Shown: positions 8,206-20,201, counted from the stretch's first letter. The stretch: DNA of 64,000 bases from Stenotrophomonas maltophilia D457 (GCF_000284595.1 NC_017671.1:3009001-3073000), one strand, 5' to 3'. Notes: generated by a model not told the origin, from the letters alone. Made by a program: numbers and translations.

Positions 8206-9837
8206 TCAGGCCATTGAAGGCCCGCGGTTCTCATGCTGGCGGCTTTCGAGGGTGAGCTGGTGCTCGCGCTGCCGGTTGTCACCGGCCAGATCATTCACCG
8301 TTTCCTCCATCGAGCGCGCCGGCTGTGCCGTATCCACACTGGCGCGCTCACCGGGAATCAACCCGGCAACCCACAGGCGGTCTCCGGCCATCATCACCCG
8401 GTCGACGCGCGCGGCATCATCGATGCCGTTGCGCTTGGACTCCAGCACTGCCTGCATGACGTGCTCGTCGCCGATGGTGCCAGGTACCCCCTGGCGGATG
8501 CGCTCGAACAGCGCGGCGTCCCTGGGCGACAGCGATTCCATGCCATTGGGCTGCGGTGCGGGCTCCGGCGCGGCCGGACCAGCGACCGGTGCATTCGCCG
8601 CTGCCTGCTGCCGCGCCTGCACCTGCTCCGGCTGGAACTCCGCCCGCGTATAGGGCGGACGCTGCGGCGGCCAGTTCTCCGCGCGGTCGAACTCGGTGGT
8701 CGGCGCATGCTCGCGAGCGACGGCGGCATCGTTCAACTGCCGGCGCGCATCCGCGTCGATGACGCCGCCGGGGCGCAGCGGCAGGCCATAGTCCTGCTGG
8801 AAGTTGCGCATGGCCGCCTGCATGCCGGCATCAAACGTGCGCGCATCGCGCTCGGCACGTGGGTTCGGTTCGGTCAGGTACCCCAACGCCTCCAGCTGCC
8901 GGCGCATTTCGAACACCGGCTCGCCCTTCTCACCGGGGCTCAGGTTGCCGTCGGCCAGCGGCCCGGTCAGGTCGGTCACCGTCCGGCGCTTGAAGTCCGG
9001 ATCGACCGCCAGCGTGTCGCTGCGCATGCGTTCCAGCAGCGCAGCGTCGATGCGGCCATTGGCCGGGCTGATACCCCGCTCGGTCTGGAAGCGGCGCACG
9101 GCCTGCTCGGTGGAGGCGCCGAAATCACCGTCGGGCTTGATCGCGGCATTGGCGTTGTTGCGGACGTCCAAGCGCTGCAGGTACTGCTGCGCTTCCAGCA
9201 CGTGCTGGTTGGCGTCACCCCGGTGCAGGTCCATCGCCCCGGTGGGCGCCTGGGGGGTCGGCACCGGCATCTGGAAGCCTGGTTGCTGCACACGCTGGAC
9301 CAGGCCGGCAACCTGGGATTCCCATTCAGTGGCCCGTGTGGCGATGGCGTCTGGATAGGGACTGCCGTTGTTCAGCTCACCGCCATTGACCGAGGCCCGC
9401 GCCTGCCGGTAGTCGGCATGGTTGGCGTTGACGTTGTCGGACAGCCGCGCACCGAACAGGCCGTCGCGCATCCCCACCACCAGCACCTTGGTGGCGATGT
9501 CTGCCTGGGCAGCCCGTTCCGGATGCTCGACCAGCTCGCGGCCCATCCCCAGCGCCTCGCCCAGCCGCTCGTAGTTGTTGACGTGGGTGAGGTGGGCAAA
9601 GCCCCGGCCGAAATACTCCTCGCCGCCGAAGTAGCGCAGGTCCACCGCCTGCTTCCTGCCCCAGTCTTCCTCGGGCGCGGCGAAATCACGCGATTCGTGC
9701 TGCGCCGTGGCCAGCACATAGGCAATCTGCCGATGGTCGGTAACGCCGTTGTCGATGCAGGTACGCACGATCATCTCGACCGACTGGTCCCGGGTCAGGC
9801 CGAAGCCCGACCCACCTTTTCCATAGCCTTCGCTCAT
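8206..9837 (-). CDS. X-T4SS antibacterial effector: GH19-like muramidase, two peptidoglycan-binding domains, XVIPCD tail
   Basis: A 543-residue protein. Residues about 15-190 are a GH19/lysozyme-like hydrolase (QIAYVLATAQHESR with candidate catalytic Glu48, then EEYFGRGFAHLTHVNNYERL near 73-92). Two PG_binding_1 domains follow at about 205-275 (GDFGASTEQAVRRFQ) and 305-370 (FDAGMQAAMRNFQ), then a proline/alanine linker. The C-terminal ~115 residues (SPRDAALFERIRQGVP, RNGIDDAARVDRVMMAGDRL, a Q-rich tail) look like XVIPCD, the signal that docks Xanthomonadales effectors to VirD4. There is no Sec signal, which fits T4SS export. The expected role is cleaving peptidoglycan of rival bacteria. Architecture and downstream partner match the known Xanthomonas pair XAC2609/XAC2610. 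No T4SS structural gene lies in the window. Confidence 0.85.
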   Translation of the reverse strand: MSEGYGKGGSGFGLTRDQSVEMIVRTCIDNGVTDHRQIAYVLATAQHESRDFAAPEEDWGRKQAVDLRYFGGEEYFGRGFAHLTHVNNYERLGEALGMGRELVEHPERAAQADIATKVLVVGMRDGLFGARLSDNVNANHADYRQARASVNGGELNNGSPYPDAIATRATEWESQVAGLVQRVQQPGFQMPVPTPQAPTGAMDLHRGDANQHVLEAQQYLQRLDVRNNANAAIKPDGDFGASTEQAVRRFQTERGISPANGRIDAALLERMRSDTLAVDPDFKRRTVTDLTGPLADGNLSPGEKGEPVFEMRRQLEALGYLTEPNPRAERDARTFDAGMQAAMRNFQQDYGLPLRPGGVIDADARRQLNDAAVAREHAPTTEFDRAENWPPQRPPYTRAEFQPEQVQARQQAAANAPVAGPAAPEPAPQPNGMESLSPRDAALFERIRQGVPGTIGDEHVMQAVLESKRNGIDDAARVDRVMMAGDRLWVAGLIPGERASVDTAQPARSMEETVNDLAGDNRQREHQLTLESRQHENRGPSMA

Positions 9838-9884
9838 CCTTCAGCTCTCCAGTTCCGGAACGCATCCATTCGTCGGGGGAAGAC

Positions 9885-10973
9885 CTACTTCAGCAGGTCC
9901 GATTCGGTAGGGGCCTCGCCCCTGCAGGTGTCATAGCGGCGCTGCAGCAGCGTGCGCGTGCCGGTTCCGCGCAGCTGGATGACCTTGTCCTCGCGCTCGC
10001 ACGGGCTGACCTTCGCGCGAAGCACGAACCGCCCATTGTCGATATGGTCGATGTCGCGCCCACCGATGGCCGCTTCCAACGCCTTGGCACGCACATAGCG
10101 GTTGCGCTTGGCATCGAACAGGTAGAACGCATGCACCGGAACGTTGTAGACACCGCTGTTGTCCTGCCACACCTGCAGGTCCGGCACGCCATCACCATTG
10201 AAATCCGAAACGGTCAGCAGCACGGCGGTCGCACCCTGGGCACCGGTGCCGGCGCGGGTCAGGCGCGGCTGCACGTCCGTGACCACCACGTTGCGCCCAC
10301 CACGGGTCACGCCCATGCTTCGCACCTGGCAGGTCGTCACGCTGTCGGTGCCGCTGCAATCGGTCACCTGGAAGACCACCTGCAGTGCCGGTGTGAGCCT
10401 GCCCTCGCCGGGCCGCAGGACGATCCTGCCCTGCTTGTCGGGCGCGGCATCGGCGGCATGCACAGCGGCCTGCGCCGGCGCCGGGGCCGCCTTGGCTTCC
10501 GCCACCAGCGCCGCCGCACCGCCGCCCTGCAACTGGCGGGCACGCAGCAGGGTCATGTGCGTGCGGCACTGCTGTGAATCCAGCTGGGCAACGGCCGTGC
10601 TGCCTTCCGGGCACCGGTTGTCGCGCTGGCGCAGCCATTGCCGCTGCAGATCGCGCAGCACCTGCTGATCACTGGCGGTCAGTGTGGAGCGCGCCGCGCT
10701 GTAGGCGGCATTGAGTGCATCGTCGTGCACCTTGAGTTCAGCGTCGGCACAACGGCGACGGGCGTCCAGCGCGGTGCCTGCGGCCGCCATGCAAGGCGCA
10801 TGAGCGGGGCTCAGAGAGCGCGCATCGCCTGCGATCAGTTCGGCACCGCTGGGCACCTTGCGTGCGGCGGGCTGGGGCGACGCCTGCGCGCTTGCCCACA
10901 GGCAAGGGCCAAGCAGAAGCAGTCCTGCCAGCAGCCGGGTGGCACGCCCCGGCAGGCGTTCGGAGGTCAGCAT
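9885..10973 (-). CDS. Periplasmic LprI/DUF1311-like protein with calcium-type loop, probable immunity protein of the effector
   Basis: About 362 residues from the ATG at 10973, which gives a signal peptide ending ASAQA; a TTG-type longer frame upstream lacks one. Residues about 60-140 are an LprI/DUF1311-like region (CADAELKVHDDALNAAYSAA, then LRDLQRQWLRQRDNRC) rich in cysteines. The C-terminal half contains DFNGDGVPDLQVW, a DxNxDG calcium-loop motif as in the XAC2610 inhibitor family. Sec export places it where a returning muramidase would attack. The effector gene follows 47 bases downstream on the same strand, so the immunity gene is transcribed first. No good lipobox is visible (LLGPC is poor), so it may be soluble rather than a lipoprotein. 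Confidence 0.75.
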   Translation of the reverse strand: MLTSERLPGRATRLLAGLLLLGPCLWASAQASPQPAARKVPSGAELIAGDARSLSPAHAPCMAAAGTALDARRRCADAELKVHDDALNAAYSAARSTLTASDQQVLRDLQRQWLRQRDNRCPEGSTAVAQLDSQQCRTHMTLLRARQLQGGGAAALVAEAKAAPAPAQAAVHAADAAPDKQGRIVLRPGEGRLTPALQVVFQVTDCSGTDSVTTCQVRSMGVTRGGRNVVVTDVQPRLTRAGTGAQGATAVLLTVSDFNGDGVPDLQVWQDNSGVYNVPVHAFYLFDAKRNRYVRAKALEAAIGGRDIDHIDNGRFVLRAKVSPCEREDKVIQLRGTGTRTLLQRRYDTCRGEAPTESDLLK

Positions 10974-11096
10974 GCGTTTCCTTCCCTGGGGGCGTTGGCC
11001 GGCCCCGTCCTGTTCCGATGATGGATGCTGCCCGGTCGCCAGCGCAACTTCAGCGACAGCGGTCACAGCCCGCAGGTCGCATTCAGGCCGGCAGCG

Positions 11097-13625
11097 CTAT
11101 TTCGGCAGTGCGTAGGCCATCACGTAATCGCCGTTCGGGGTTTCCATGAAATGGTGGCCGCCAGCCATGATCACCACGTACTGGCGCCCGCCCTGCGCGT
11201 ACACCATCGGATTGGCCTGGCCACCCGCGGGCAGCTTGGCATGCCACAGCTCCTTGCCGGTCTTCAGGTCGATGGCGCGCAGCAGGTCATCAGTGGCGGC
11301 GGCGATGAAGATCAGGCCGCTGGCGGTGACTACCGAACCGCCATTGTTCGGCGTGCCGATCTCGATGGGCAGGCCCGAACGGATGCCGAATGGTCCGTTG
11401 CCGCGCGCACTGCCGAACGGACGGTCCCACAGCAGCTTGCCGGTGCGCAGGTCGATGGCCCGGATGCCGCCATAGGGTGGCTGCTTGCACAGCAGACCAG
11501 TGAACGGCAGGCGCCAACCGGCGTTCACCTGGATGGCGTAGGGCGTGCCCACCTGTGGGTCGCCCGCGCCTTCGGCGCCGCCCTTGTCGAACCGGACCTT
11601 CTCGCGTGGCAGCCAGCCCAGCCTGTCGGCCTCGGCGCGTGGCACCAGCCGGTTGTAGTTGGGCATGTCGTTGTAGTTGGCCACGATCACGCCGCGGCGT
11701 GTATCGATGGACACACTTCCCCAATCCGAACCGCCGTTGTAGCCGGGATATTCGATGGAATGGCGATCACTGCTCGGCGGGGTGTAGAAGCCTTCGTAGT
11801 ACGCCTTGCGGAACTGGATGCGGCAGATCAGCTGGTCGACCGGGGTGATGCCCCACATGTCGCGCTCGGTCAGGTCATGCTGCCGGCGCAGCGTGTGATA
11901 CAGCGAGAACAGCTGCGTGGGTGAGCGTTGTTCCGGTTCGACACCGCCGACCGGCACCCTGCGCTCTTCGGCGGCGGTCAGCAGCTGGCCGTTGCGGCGG
12001 TCAAGGATGTAGAGATCACCCTGCTTGGTCGGCAGCAGGAGCGCCGGCACCTTGCCAGCCGCCGTCGGGTAATCGATCAGGCTGGCCTGCGAACCCAGGT
12101 CGTAGTCCCACACATCCTTGCGCACCGCCTGGAAATGCCAGGCCGGCTTGCCGGTGGCCACATCGATCGCCACCAGCGACGTCGCATAGCGGTTCTGGTT
12201 TTCCGTGCGTGAGCCACTCCAGTAATCGCCAGCGGAATTGCCCAGCGGCAGATAGACCAGCCCCAGCGCCTCATCACCGGTCGCGGTGGTCCACATGTTC
12301 GGCGTGCCGCGCGTGTAGGTCTGCTCATGCGGCGGCAGGCCGCTGCGTTCGGGCTGGTCCATGTCCCACGCCCAGCGCAGCTTGCCGGTGATCGCATCGT
12401 AGGCCTGGATCACGCCCGACGGCGCGTCGCGGCGCTGACCATCCAGCACCTGGTGGCCGGTGACGATCACCCCGCGCACGATGGCCGGTGGCGAGGTGAT
12501 CGACACATAGCCCGGTGGCACCTCGCCCATGCCCAGAGTGATGTCGACCTGGCCGTTGTTGCCGAAATTCGCACAGGGGCGGCCACTGTCGGCATCCACC
12601 GCGATGATGCGCCCGTCCAGCGTGCCCTCGATGATGCGCGCCCAGCATGCCGGACGATTGCCCGGTGCAGCGCTGCGGGTGGCACTGGGCGGCGGTTCCG
12701 GCAACGCCAGATCAGCAGCGGCATCGGCCAATGCGGCATCGGCGGGGATCGGCGTGGCCGGTTGCTCGTAATAACTCACGCCACGGCAGGCGGCGGTGTA
12801 TGGAATCGAAGCGTCCTTTACCTTCGGATCGAACCGCCACACTTCCTTGCCGCTGGCCGCATCCAGTGCAATCAGGCGGTTGCGGGCGGTGCACAGGTAC
12901 AGACGGTCGCCGATCTTCAGTGGCGTGGTTTCCGCACCCCAGCGCTTCTTCGGCATATCGCCGGTGCGGAACTGCCAGGCCAGCTGCAGCGTGGCCACGT
13001 TGGCCGGGGTGATCTGCTGCAGCGGCGAATAGCGGGTGGCGGCATTGCTGCGCCCCCACGCCGGCCAGTCCCCTTCGGCAGGCTGGTCGGCCGGCTGCAG
13101 GCCGGTGGTGTCGCGGGTCGGTTCCAGCCCGACGCTGGCCGCGCCTTCCGGGAACGGCTGGTGCCCGTCCACTTCGCCGTGCGGCGCGAACGCCAATCCG
13201 AAGGCAGCGACGAACACCAGCATCAGCACGCCGGCCACGCTGCGCGACAGGCGCCTGGAAACCGGTTGGTGGAGGGTGGGCGCCAGCAGCGCCAGCACGA
13301 TGCCAAGCGCGGTCACCAGGCCGAGCCGCGGTACCCAGCGCCAGTAGTCGCTGCCCGACTCCCACCAGGTCCACAACAGCGTACCGGCGAACACCAGCGC
13401 ATACAGCAGCGCGCCGCTGCGGCGATTGCCGAACAACAGGAGGCCACTGGCCAGCAGGCCGGCCCCGGCGATGGCGTAGTACGCCGAGCCGCCCAGGCTG
13501 AGCAGCCATGCGCCGAGCCCGCCGATGACCAGGCCGAGCAGGACCAGCAGCAGCGACAGCACGGTAACGAGAGGATGCCGGGAGGCGCGGACGGGAGCAG
13601 GAGCGGACGGCGGCGTGGCGGACAT
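11097..13625 (-). CDS. gcd: Membrane-bound PQQ-dependent glucose dehydrogenase
   Basis: An 842-residue quinoprotein that oxidises glucose to gluconolactone on the periplasmic face and passes electrons to ubiquinone. Five N-terminal membrane segments lie within residues about 18-165, then an eight-bladed propeller with repeated W-motifs (DWPAWGRSNAATRYSPLQQI, LIALDAASGKEVWRFDP, AIDLRTGKLLWDRPFG, GKELWHAKLPAGGQANP). Length and layout are those of Gcd from enterobacteria and pseudomonads. PQQ synthesis genes are not in the window. The start at 13625 is the first ATG and gives the complete membrane anchor. Confidence 0.95.
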   Translation of the reverse strand: MSATPPSAPAPVRASRHPLVTVLSLLLVLLGLVIGGLGAWLLSLGGSAYYAIAGAGLLASGLLLFGNRRSGALLYALVFAGTLLWTWWESGSDYWRWVPRLGLVTALGIVLALLAPTLHQPVSRRLSRSVAGVLMLVFVAAFGLAFAPHGEVDGHQPFPEGAASVGLEPTRDTTGLQPADQPAEGDWPAWGRSNAATRYSPLQQITPANVATLQLAWQFRTGDMPKKRWGAETTPLKIGDRLYLCTARNRLIALDAASGKEVWRFDPKVKDASIPYTAACRGVSYYEQPATPIPADAALADAAADLALPEPPPSATRSAAPGNRPACWARIIEGTLDGRIIAVDADSGRPCANFGNNGQVDITLGMGEVPPGYVSITSPPAIVRGVIVTGHQVLDGQRRDAPSGVIQAYDAITGKLRWAWDMDQPERSGLPPHEQTYTRGTPNMWTTATGDEALGLVYLPLGNSAGDYWSGSRTENQNRYATSLVAIDVATGKPAWHFQAVRKDVWDYDLGSQASLIDYPTAAGKVPALLLPTKQGDLYILDRRNGQLLTAAEERRVPVGGVEPEQRSPTQLFSLYHTLRRQHDLTERDMWGITPVDQLICRIQFRKAYYEGFYTPPSSDRHSIEYPGYNGGSDWGSVSIDTRRGVIVANYNDMPNYNRLVPRAEADRLGWLPREKVRFDKGGAEGAGDPQVGTPYAIQVNAGWRLPFTGLLCKQPPYGGIRAIDLRTGKLLWDRPFGSARGNGPFGIRSGLPIEIGTPNNGGSVVTASGLIFIAAATDDLLRAIDLKTGKELWHAKLPAGGQANPMVYAQGGRQYVVIMAGGHHFMETPNGDYVMAYALPK

Positions 13626-13704
13626 CGTCGATCTCCGGGGGCAGCATGCGCCGTTATCCCACCGCCGACGTGAAGCGCGCGCGTATGTGCGGCATCCGGA
13701 TACG

Positions 13705-13731
13705 ACGACGCCGGCACAGGGCCGGCGTCGT
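13705..13731 (-). terminator. Probable gyrA terminator
   Basis: ACGACGCCGGC at 13705-13715 pairs with GCCGGCGTCGT at 13721-13731, an 11-bp perfect stem with a five-base loop, 25 bases after the gyrA stop. It has no long U run. Confidence 0.55.
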
Positions 13732-13756
13732 CGCGTAGCTCAACCTTGCGGCAGGA

Positions 13757-16483
<2,727 letters not shown>

Positions 16484-16654
16484 TCGGGTTCCGTTGTCTG
16501 GTAGCGGTCCAGTCCGGCGCAGCCCTCTGCGGGAGGGGGTCGCGCCGGAACCTCGATTCAACCTGCGGATACTACCACAACAGGCCGTTTTCCGCCTCCC
16601 TTTACGGGGATTTTACCGGCACAAATCAGGAACTTAGAGCCCCATACCGCCCCT

Positions 16655-16712
16655 GTAGAGCCGAGCCCATGCTCGGCTGCGCGAAATCAGTAGATCCACG
16701 CCGTGCGTGGAT
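16655..16712 (+). repeat. Two GTAG-headed REP (SMAG-type) palindromes
   Basis: Two short palindromes each begin with GTAG: one at 16655-16678 (arms CCGAGC/GCTCGG) and one at 16690-16712 (arms ATCCACG/CGTGGAT). They have the layout of the SMAG elements abundant in S. maltophilia genomes and lie in the spacer between gyrA and mtnA. Confidence 0.8.
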
Positions 16713-16723
16713 GAGGCCTGCCT

Positions 16724-16762
16724 GGGGTCAGAGCCCTTTCCTGCGAAAAGGGATCCGACCCC
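16724..16762. repeat. GGGGTC...GACCCC hairpin repeat
   Basis: A 39-base inverted repeat opens with GGGGTCAGAGCCCTTT and closes with AAAAGGGATCCGACCCC. This hairpin family recurs in Xanthomonadaceae genomes and is probably mobilised by REP-associated tyrosine transposases; no such transposase is in the window. It lies just after the mtnA stop and may also act as its terminator. Confidence 0.65.
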
Positions 16763-16780
16763 GGGACCTTCCTGCCCGCC

Positions 16781-17845
16781 TCAGCCGCCGAAGGCGGTGC
16801 GCATGTTCCCGGCGGTCGGGTTCAGGATGACCCCGCGCTCGGTCACGATGGCGTCGATCAGCTCGCCCGGGGTGACGTCGAACACCGGGTTCCAGGCAGC
16901 AATGCCCTCGGCGACGGTACGGGTACCCCCCACGCCGTACAGCTCACCCGGGTCGCGCTGCTCGATCTCGATCTGGCTGCCGTCCACGGTCTCCATGTCC
17001 ACGGTCGAGGACGGTGCGACCACCATGAACTTGACGCCGTGGTGGCGGGCGGCGATGGCCAGCTGGTAGGTGCCGATCTTGTTGGCGGTATCGCCATTGG
17101 CGCAGATGCGGTCCGCGCCCACGATCACCCATTGCACGGCGCCGGTCTTCATCAGGTGCGAGGCAGCCGAATCGGCGATCAGGGTGGCATCGATGCCGTC
17201 CTGCTGCAGTTCCCACACGGTCAGGCGTGCCCCCTGCAGCCACGGCCGGGTCTCGCCGGCGAACACGCGGGCGATGCGGTGCTGGGCCATGCCGGCGCGG
17301 ATCACGCCCAGCGCGGTACCGAACCCCGCAGTGGCCAGCGAGCCGGTATTGCAGTGGGTCAGCACGCCGCTGCCAGCCTCGATCAGGCCCGCGCCCAGTG
17401 CACCCATGTGGCGGTTGGCGGCCAGGTCTTCCTCGGCGATGGCCTGCGCTTCCGATTCCAGCAACGCCTTCCAGTCGGCGCCGGCGGCGTTCAGGCAACG
17501 GCGCATGCGCGCCAGCGCCCAGGCCAGGTTGACCGCAGTCGGGCGCGATGCATTGAGGCGCTGCAGGGCCGGTTCCAGCTGCTGCAGGGCGTGCGCACCA
17601 TCGGCGGCCTGCACCTCGCGTGCAGCCAGCACGACACCCCAGGCAGCGGCAATGCCGATCGCCGGCGCGCCACGCACGGTCAATGCGTGGATCGCGCTGG
17701 CAACCTCGTCGCTGTCATGGCAGACCACGTGCTCGACCACGAACGGCAGCTTGCGCTGGTCCAGCAGTTGCAGGGCATCGCCGGTCCACAGGATCGGGCG
17801 GATGTGGTCGTAACGGGCGTAGTCGATGTCAGAGGCAGTGTTCAT
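16781..17845 (-). CDS. mtnA: S-methyl-5-thioribose-1-phosphate isomerase
   Basis: A 354-residue enzyme of the methionine salvage pathway that converts 5-methylthioribose 1-phosphate to methylthioribulose 1-phosphate. It belongs to the eIF-2B alpha-like family: [15 protein letters not shown] (phosphate/substrate loop), [18 protein letters not shown] (the cysteine and GTALG region), and [20 protein letters not shown] with the catalytic aspartate. The ATG at 17845 matches the family start. A -10-like TACAAT ends six bases before it and no ribosome site is visible, so the message may be leaderless. Other mtn genes are not adjacent. Confidence 0.95.
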   Translation of the reverse strand: MNTASDIDYARYDHIRPILWTGDALQLLDQRKLPFVVEHVVCHDSDEVASAIHALTVRGAPAIGIAAAWGVVLAAREVQAADGAHALQQLEPALQRLNASRPTAVNLAWALARMRRCLNAAGADWKALLESEAQAIAEEDLAANRHMGALGAGLIEAGSGVLTHCNTGSLATAGFGTALGVIRAGMAQHRIARVFAGETRPWLQGARLTVWELQQDGIDATLIADSAASHLMKTGAVQWVIVGADRICANGDTANKIGTYQLAIAARHHGVKFMVVAPSSTVDMETVDGSQIEIEQRDPGELYGVGGTRTVAEGIAAWNPVFDVTPGELIDAIVTERGVILNPTAGNMRTAFGG

Positions 17846-17857
17846 GGGCCCATTGTA
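17845..17857 (-). promoter_or_regulatory. Putative -10 box with leaderless start of mtnA
   Basis: On the minus strand TACAAT (17857-17852) is followed by six bases and the mtnA ATG at 17845, leaving no room for a Shine-Dalgarno sequence. The -35 region is weak (TCCAAC at about the right spacing). Confidence 0.4.
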
Positions 17858-17892
17858 GGGCCACGCCCCGCAGGGTTGGAGCCTGCCCGGGC

Positions 17893-18624
17893 TCAATTCA
17901 CCGAGAATTCGGCGCGGCAGCCGCCGTCCACCCAGATCCCGTTGCGGCTCCAGCCCCAGGTACTGCCTTCCTCGCAGGGCGTGCTGGACAGCTGCTCGGA
18001 GACCACGGCGCCAACCGAGATGCTGGCACCGCAGAAGCGCCGCTTCTTCGACTTCGATTCGCAGGTCAGGCGGCGCGGCATGTCGACGAAGCGGCCATCG
18101 TCATCGGCCACTTCGAAGTCACCCTGGCAGCCACGGCTGGTCCAGACTTCATTGCGCTTGTAGCCCCAGCCCTGCCCTTCGCGGCACGGCAACACCGACA
18201 ACTGGCGCAGCAGGCGCACCGGCGCGCCATCGAGTCGTACCGGGCAACTCTGCGGACGGCCATTGGACTCGCAGCGCACCACACGGCGCACCAGGCGCTT
18301 GCCCGAGCTGTCAGCCGGCGGCGCCGCGCCCGCTGCGCGCCGGGCGCGGAACTCGGCACGGCAGCCCAGGGTGACCCACACACCACTGCGGTCAGTGCCC
18401 CACTCGCTGCCGCGGATGCAGCTGTTGCTGGACAGCTGGCGCACCAGGTCGACGCCGTTGGCAACCTCGATATCGCAGTGCACCCAACCCATGTCGCGTG
18501 ATTCGCAGGTCACCACTTCATCGTCGTAGCCCACCTGCTGGGCCGACGCCGGCGACGGCAGCCAGGCACCCCAGAGCGCAATGGAGTACACCGGTGCAGC
18601 GACAACCGCGAACCACTTGACCAA
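17893..18624 (-). CDS. Exported protein with three DUF3011 repeats
   Basis: A 243-residue secreted protein. A signal peptide covers residues about 1-28 (ending SPASA). Three DUF3011 units follow, each running from a CES motif through a polar segment to WxxxG..V/IW..GC.A/G.F: units at about 38-95, 115-172 and 185-243. Each unit has conserved cysteines likely forming disulfides. DUF3011 is common in Xanthomonadaceae and has no assigned function. The apparent start is TTG at 18624, with GGGGAAGG very close upstream. The gene stands between mtnA and epmA on the same strand. Confidence 0.8.
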   Translation of the reverse strand: MVKWFAVVAAPVYSIALWGAWLPSPASAQQVGYDDEVVTCESRDMGWVHCDIEVANGVDLVRQLSSNSCIRGSEWGTDRSGVWVTLGCRAEFRARRAAGAAPPADSSGKRLVRRVVRCESNGRPQSCPVRLDGAPVRLLRQLSVLPCREGQGWGYKRNEVWTSRGCQGDFEVADDDGRFVDMPRRLTCESKSKKRRFCGASISVGAVVSEQLSSTPCEEGSTWGWSRNGIWVDGGCRAEFSVN

Positions 18625-18762
18625 AGCCTTCCCCAGCAGGAATGGATGAACTGGATGCCAGTGTCCGGCATTGGCCGTGATAAGAGCATCATCGTGCTTA
18701 CCGACGCAAGCGCACCGAACCCGCGTTTCGTTCAGCCTGCGATGTTCAGCAACACGCGGGGA

Positions 18763-19719
18763 TCACGCGTGGGCGAAGTCGTAGGCCAGCACATCGGCGA
18801 TGCGTGGCGTGCGGTTCATCGCCATCAACAGGCGATCGACACCCACCGCCACGCCGGCACAGGCAGGCATCGACGGCAACGCCGACAGCAGTGCCTCGTC
18901 CACGGCCGGCTGCACCTGTCCACGTTCGTGGCGGCGCTGCTGGTCACGCTGGAACCGGGCGCGCTGCTCGTGGGCGTCGTTCAGTTCGTGATAGCCGTTG
19001 GCCAGCTCCACTGCACCCAGGTACAGCTCGAAACGCTCGGCCAGCGGCGGCGTGCCCGGACGGATGCGGGCCAGCGCGGCCTGGCTGGCCGGCCAGTCAT
19101 GCACCACGGTCATCACCGCGTCATCGAACTGCGGCTGGATGTGGTGGGTCATCAACAGGTCCAGCCAGTCATCACGGGTCAACCCGACCGGGTCGATGTG
19201 CACGTCGCCAAGTGCAACACGCAGCGCGGCTTCATCGGCCTCGAACGGATCCAGGCCCACGTGCTGCTGGAACAGCTCGCGGTAACTCAACACACGCAGC
19301 GTTGCACGGCGTCCGACCAGGGCCAGCGCCTGGCCGACCAACTCGGCGGTTTCCTCCATCAACCGGTGGTGGTCCCAGCCGACCCGATACCACTCCAGCA
19401 TGGTGAATTCCGGGTTGTGGCGGCCACCGGCCTCGCCGTTGCGGAACACCCGGCCCAGTTCGTAGCAGTCGCCCACACCGGCCGCCAGCAGGCGCTTGAG
19501 CGGATATTCCGGCGAAGTGCGCAGCCAGCGACGACGGCCACCGGCATCGACATGGCCGGTGAAATCGGTATGGAAGCTGTCGATGTTCGGCTCGGTGTTG
19601 CCTGCCACCGACAGGATCGGCGTTTCCACCTCCAGCACATCGCGCTCGGCGAAGAAGCGGCGCACCAGTGCATTGAGCGTGGCGCGCTGCTGCAGCGCGC
19701 GCAGCAGGGCCTCGCTCAC
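18763..19719 (-). CDS. epmA: EF-P--(R)-beta-lysine ligase
   Basis: A 318-residue class II lysyl-tRNA synthetase paralogue (GenX/PoxA) that lacks the anticodon-binding domain. It lysylates elongation factor P, which relieves ribosome stalling at polyproline. Class II motifs are visible: VETPILSVAGNTEPNIDSF (motif 1), RTSPEYPLKRLLAAG and RVFRNGEAGGRHNPEFTMLEW (motif 2), and GVAVGVDRLLMA (motif 3). The start is GTG at 19719, overlapping the TGA of the upstream GNAT gene by four bases (GTGA), so the two are translationally coupled. Confidence 0.95.
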   Translation of the reverse strand: MSEALLRALQQRATLNALVRRFFAERDVLEVETPILSVAGNTEPNIDSFHTDFTGHVDAGGRRRWLRTSPEYPLKRLLAAGVGDCYELGRVFRNGEAGGRHNPEFTMLEWYRVGWDHHRLMEETAELVGQALALVGRRATLRVLSYRELFQQHVGLDPFEADEAALRVALGDVHIDPVGLTRDDWLDLLMTHHIQPQFDDAVMTVVHDWPASQAALARIRPGTPPLAERFELYLGAVELANGYHELNDAHEQRARFQRDQQRRHERGQVQPAVDEALLSALPSMPACAGVAVGVDRLLMAMNRTPRIADVLAYDFAHA

Positions 19720-20201
19720 AGGATGCCCTCCGGGCGCGGATGGTCGAGCGGCACGGTCAGCAGATCGCGGGTGTCGTCGATGTAACCGCTGGCCAGGTAC
19801 AGGCGGCGGGCCAGTTCGTTGTGGTGGTTCACCTCCAGGCGCAGGCGGCTGACACCACGCCCGCGAGCGCGCTGTTCACAGATGGCCAGCGCCTGCTTGC
19901 CGCGACCACGACCGCGCGCGCGATGACTCAGGTACAGCTCGTCCAGCAGCATGAAGTGGCCGCCCTGCTCCAGGCTGAAGCCCATCGCGATCACCGCGTA
20001 GCCGACCACCTCGCCGGCCTCGTCCAGCCACAGCAGCACTTCGCCATTGCGCGGATCGGCCAGCAGCGCGTCCACGCCGCGACGCACGCGCGCGTCATCG
20101 AAGTCGATCCTGTCTTCGGCGTAGAACTCGCGCATCAACGCGATCAACAGTTCTTCGTCGGCACGGGTGGCCAGGCGGAAATCCAGCGGGGCGGTCTGCA
20201 T
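19716..20201 (-). CDS. GNAT-family N-acetyltransferase
   Basis: A 161-residue acetyltransferase with the acetyl-CoA motif ARGRGRGKQALAICEQRARG (R/Q-x-x-G-x-G/A type) around residues 95-115 and a C-terminal NELARRLYLASGYID. The substrate is not apparent. The ATG at 20201 has AAGGAA at good spacing; the longer frame runs into the ligA coding region and is rejected. Its stop overlaps the GTG start of epmA, and it lies 49 bases after ligA on the same strand. Arginine-rich GNATs of this type act on small amines or protein termini. Confidence 0.88.
   Translation of the reverse strand: MQTAPLDFRLATRADEELLIALMREFYAEDRIDFDDARVRRGVDALLADPRNGEVLLWLDEAGEVVGYAVIAMGFSLEQGGHFMLLDELYLSHRARGRGRGKQALAICEQRARGRGVSRLRLEVNHHNELARRLYLASGYIDDTRDLLTVPLDHPRPEGIL

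Noticed and set aside
9885..10973. Lipoprotein signal (LLLLGPC) in the immunity candidate
   Set aside because: Proline at -1 before cysteine is poor for lipoprotein signal peptidase, and an AQA site follows.
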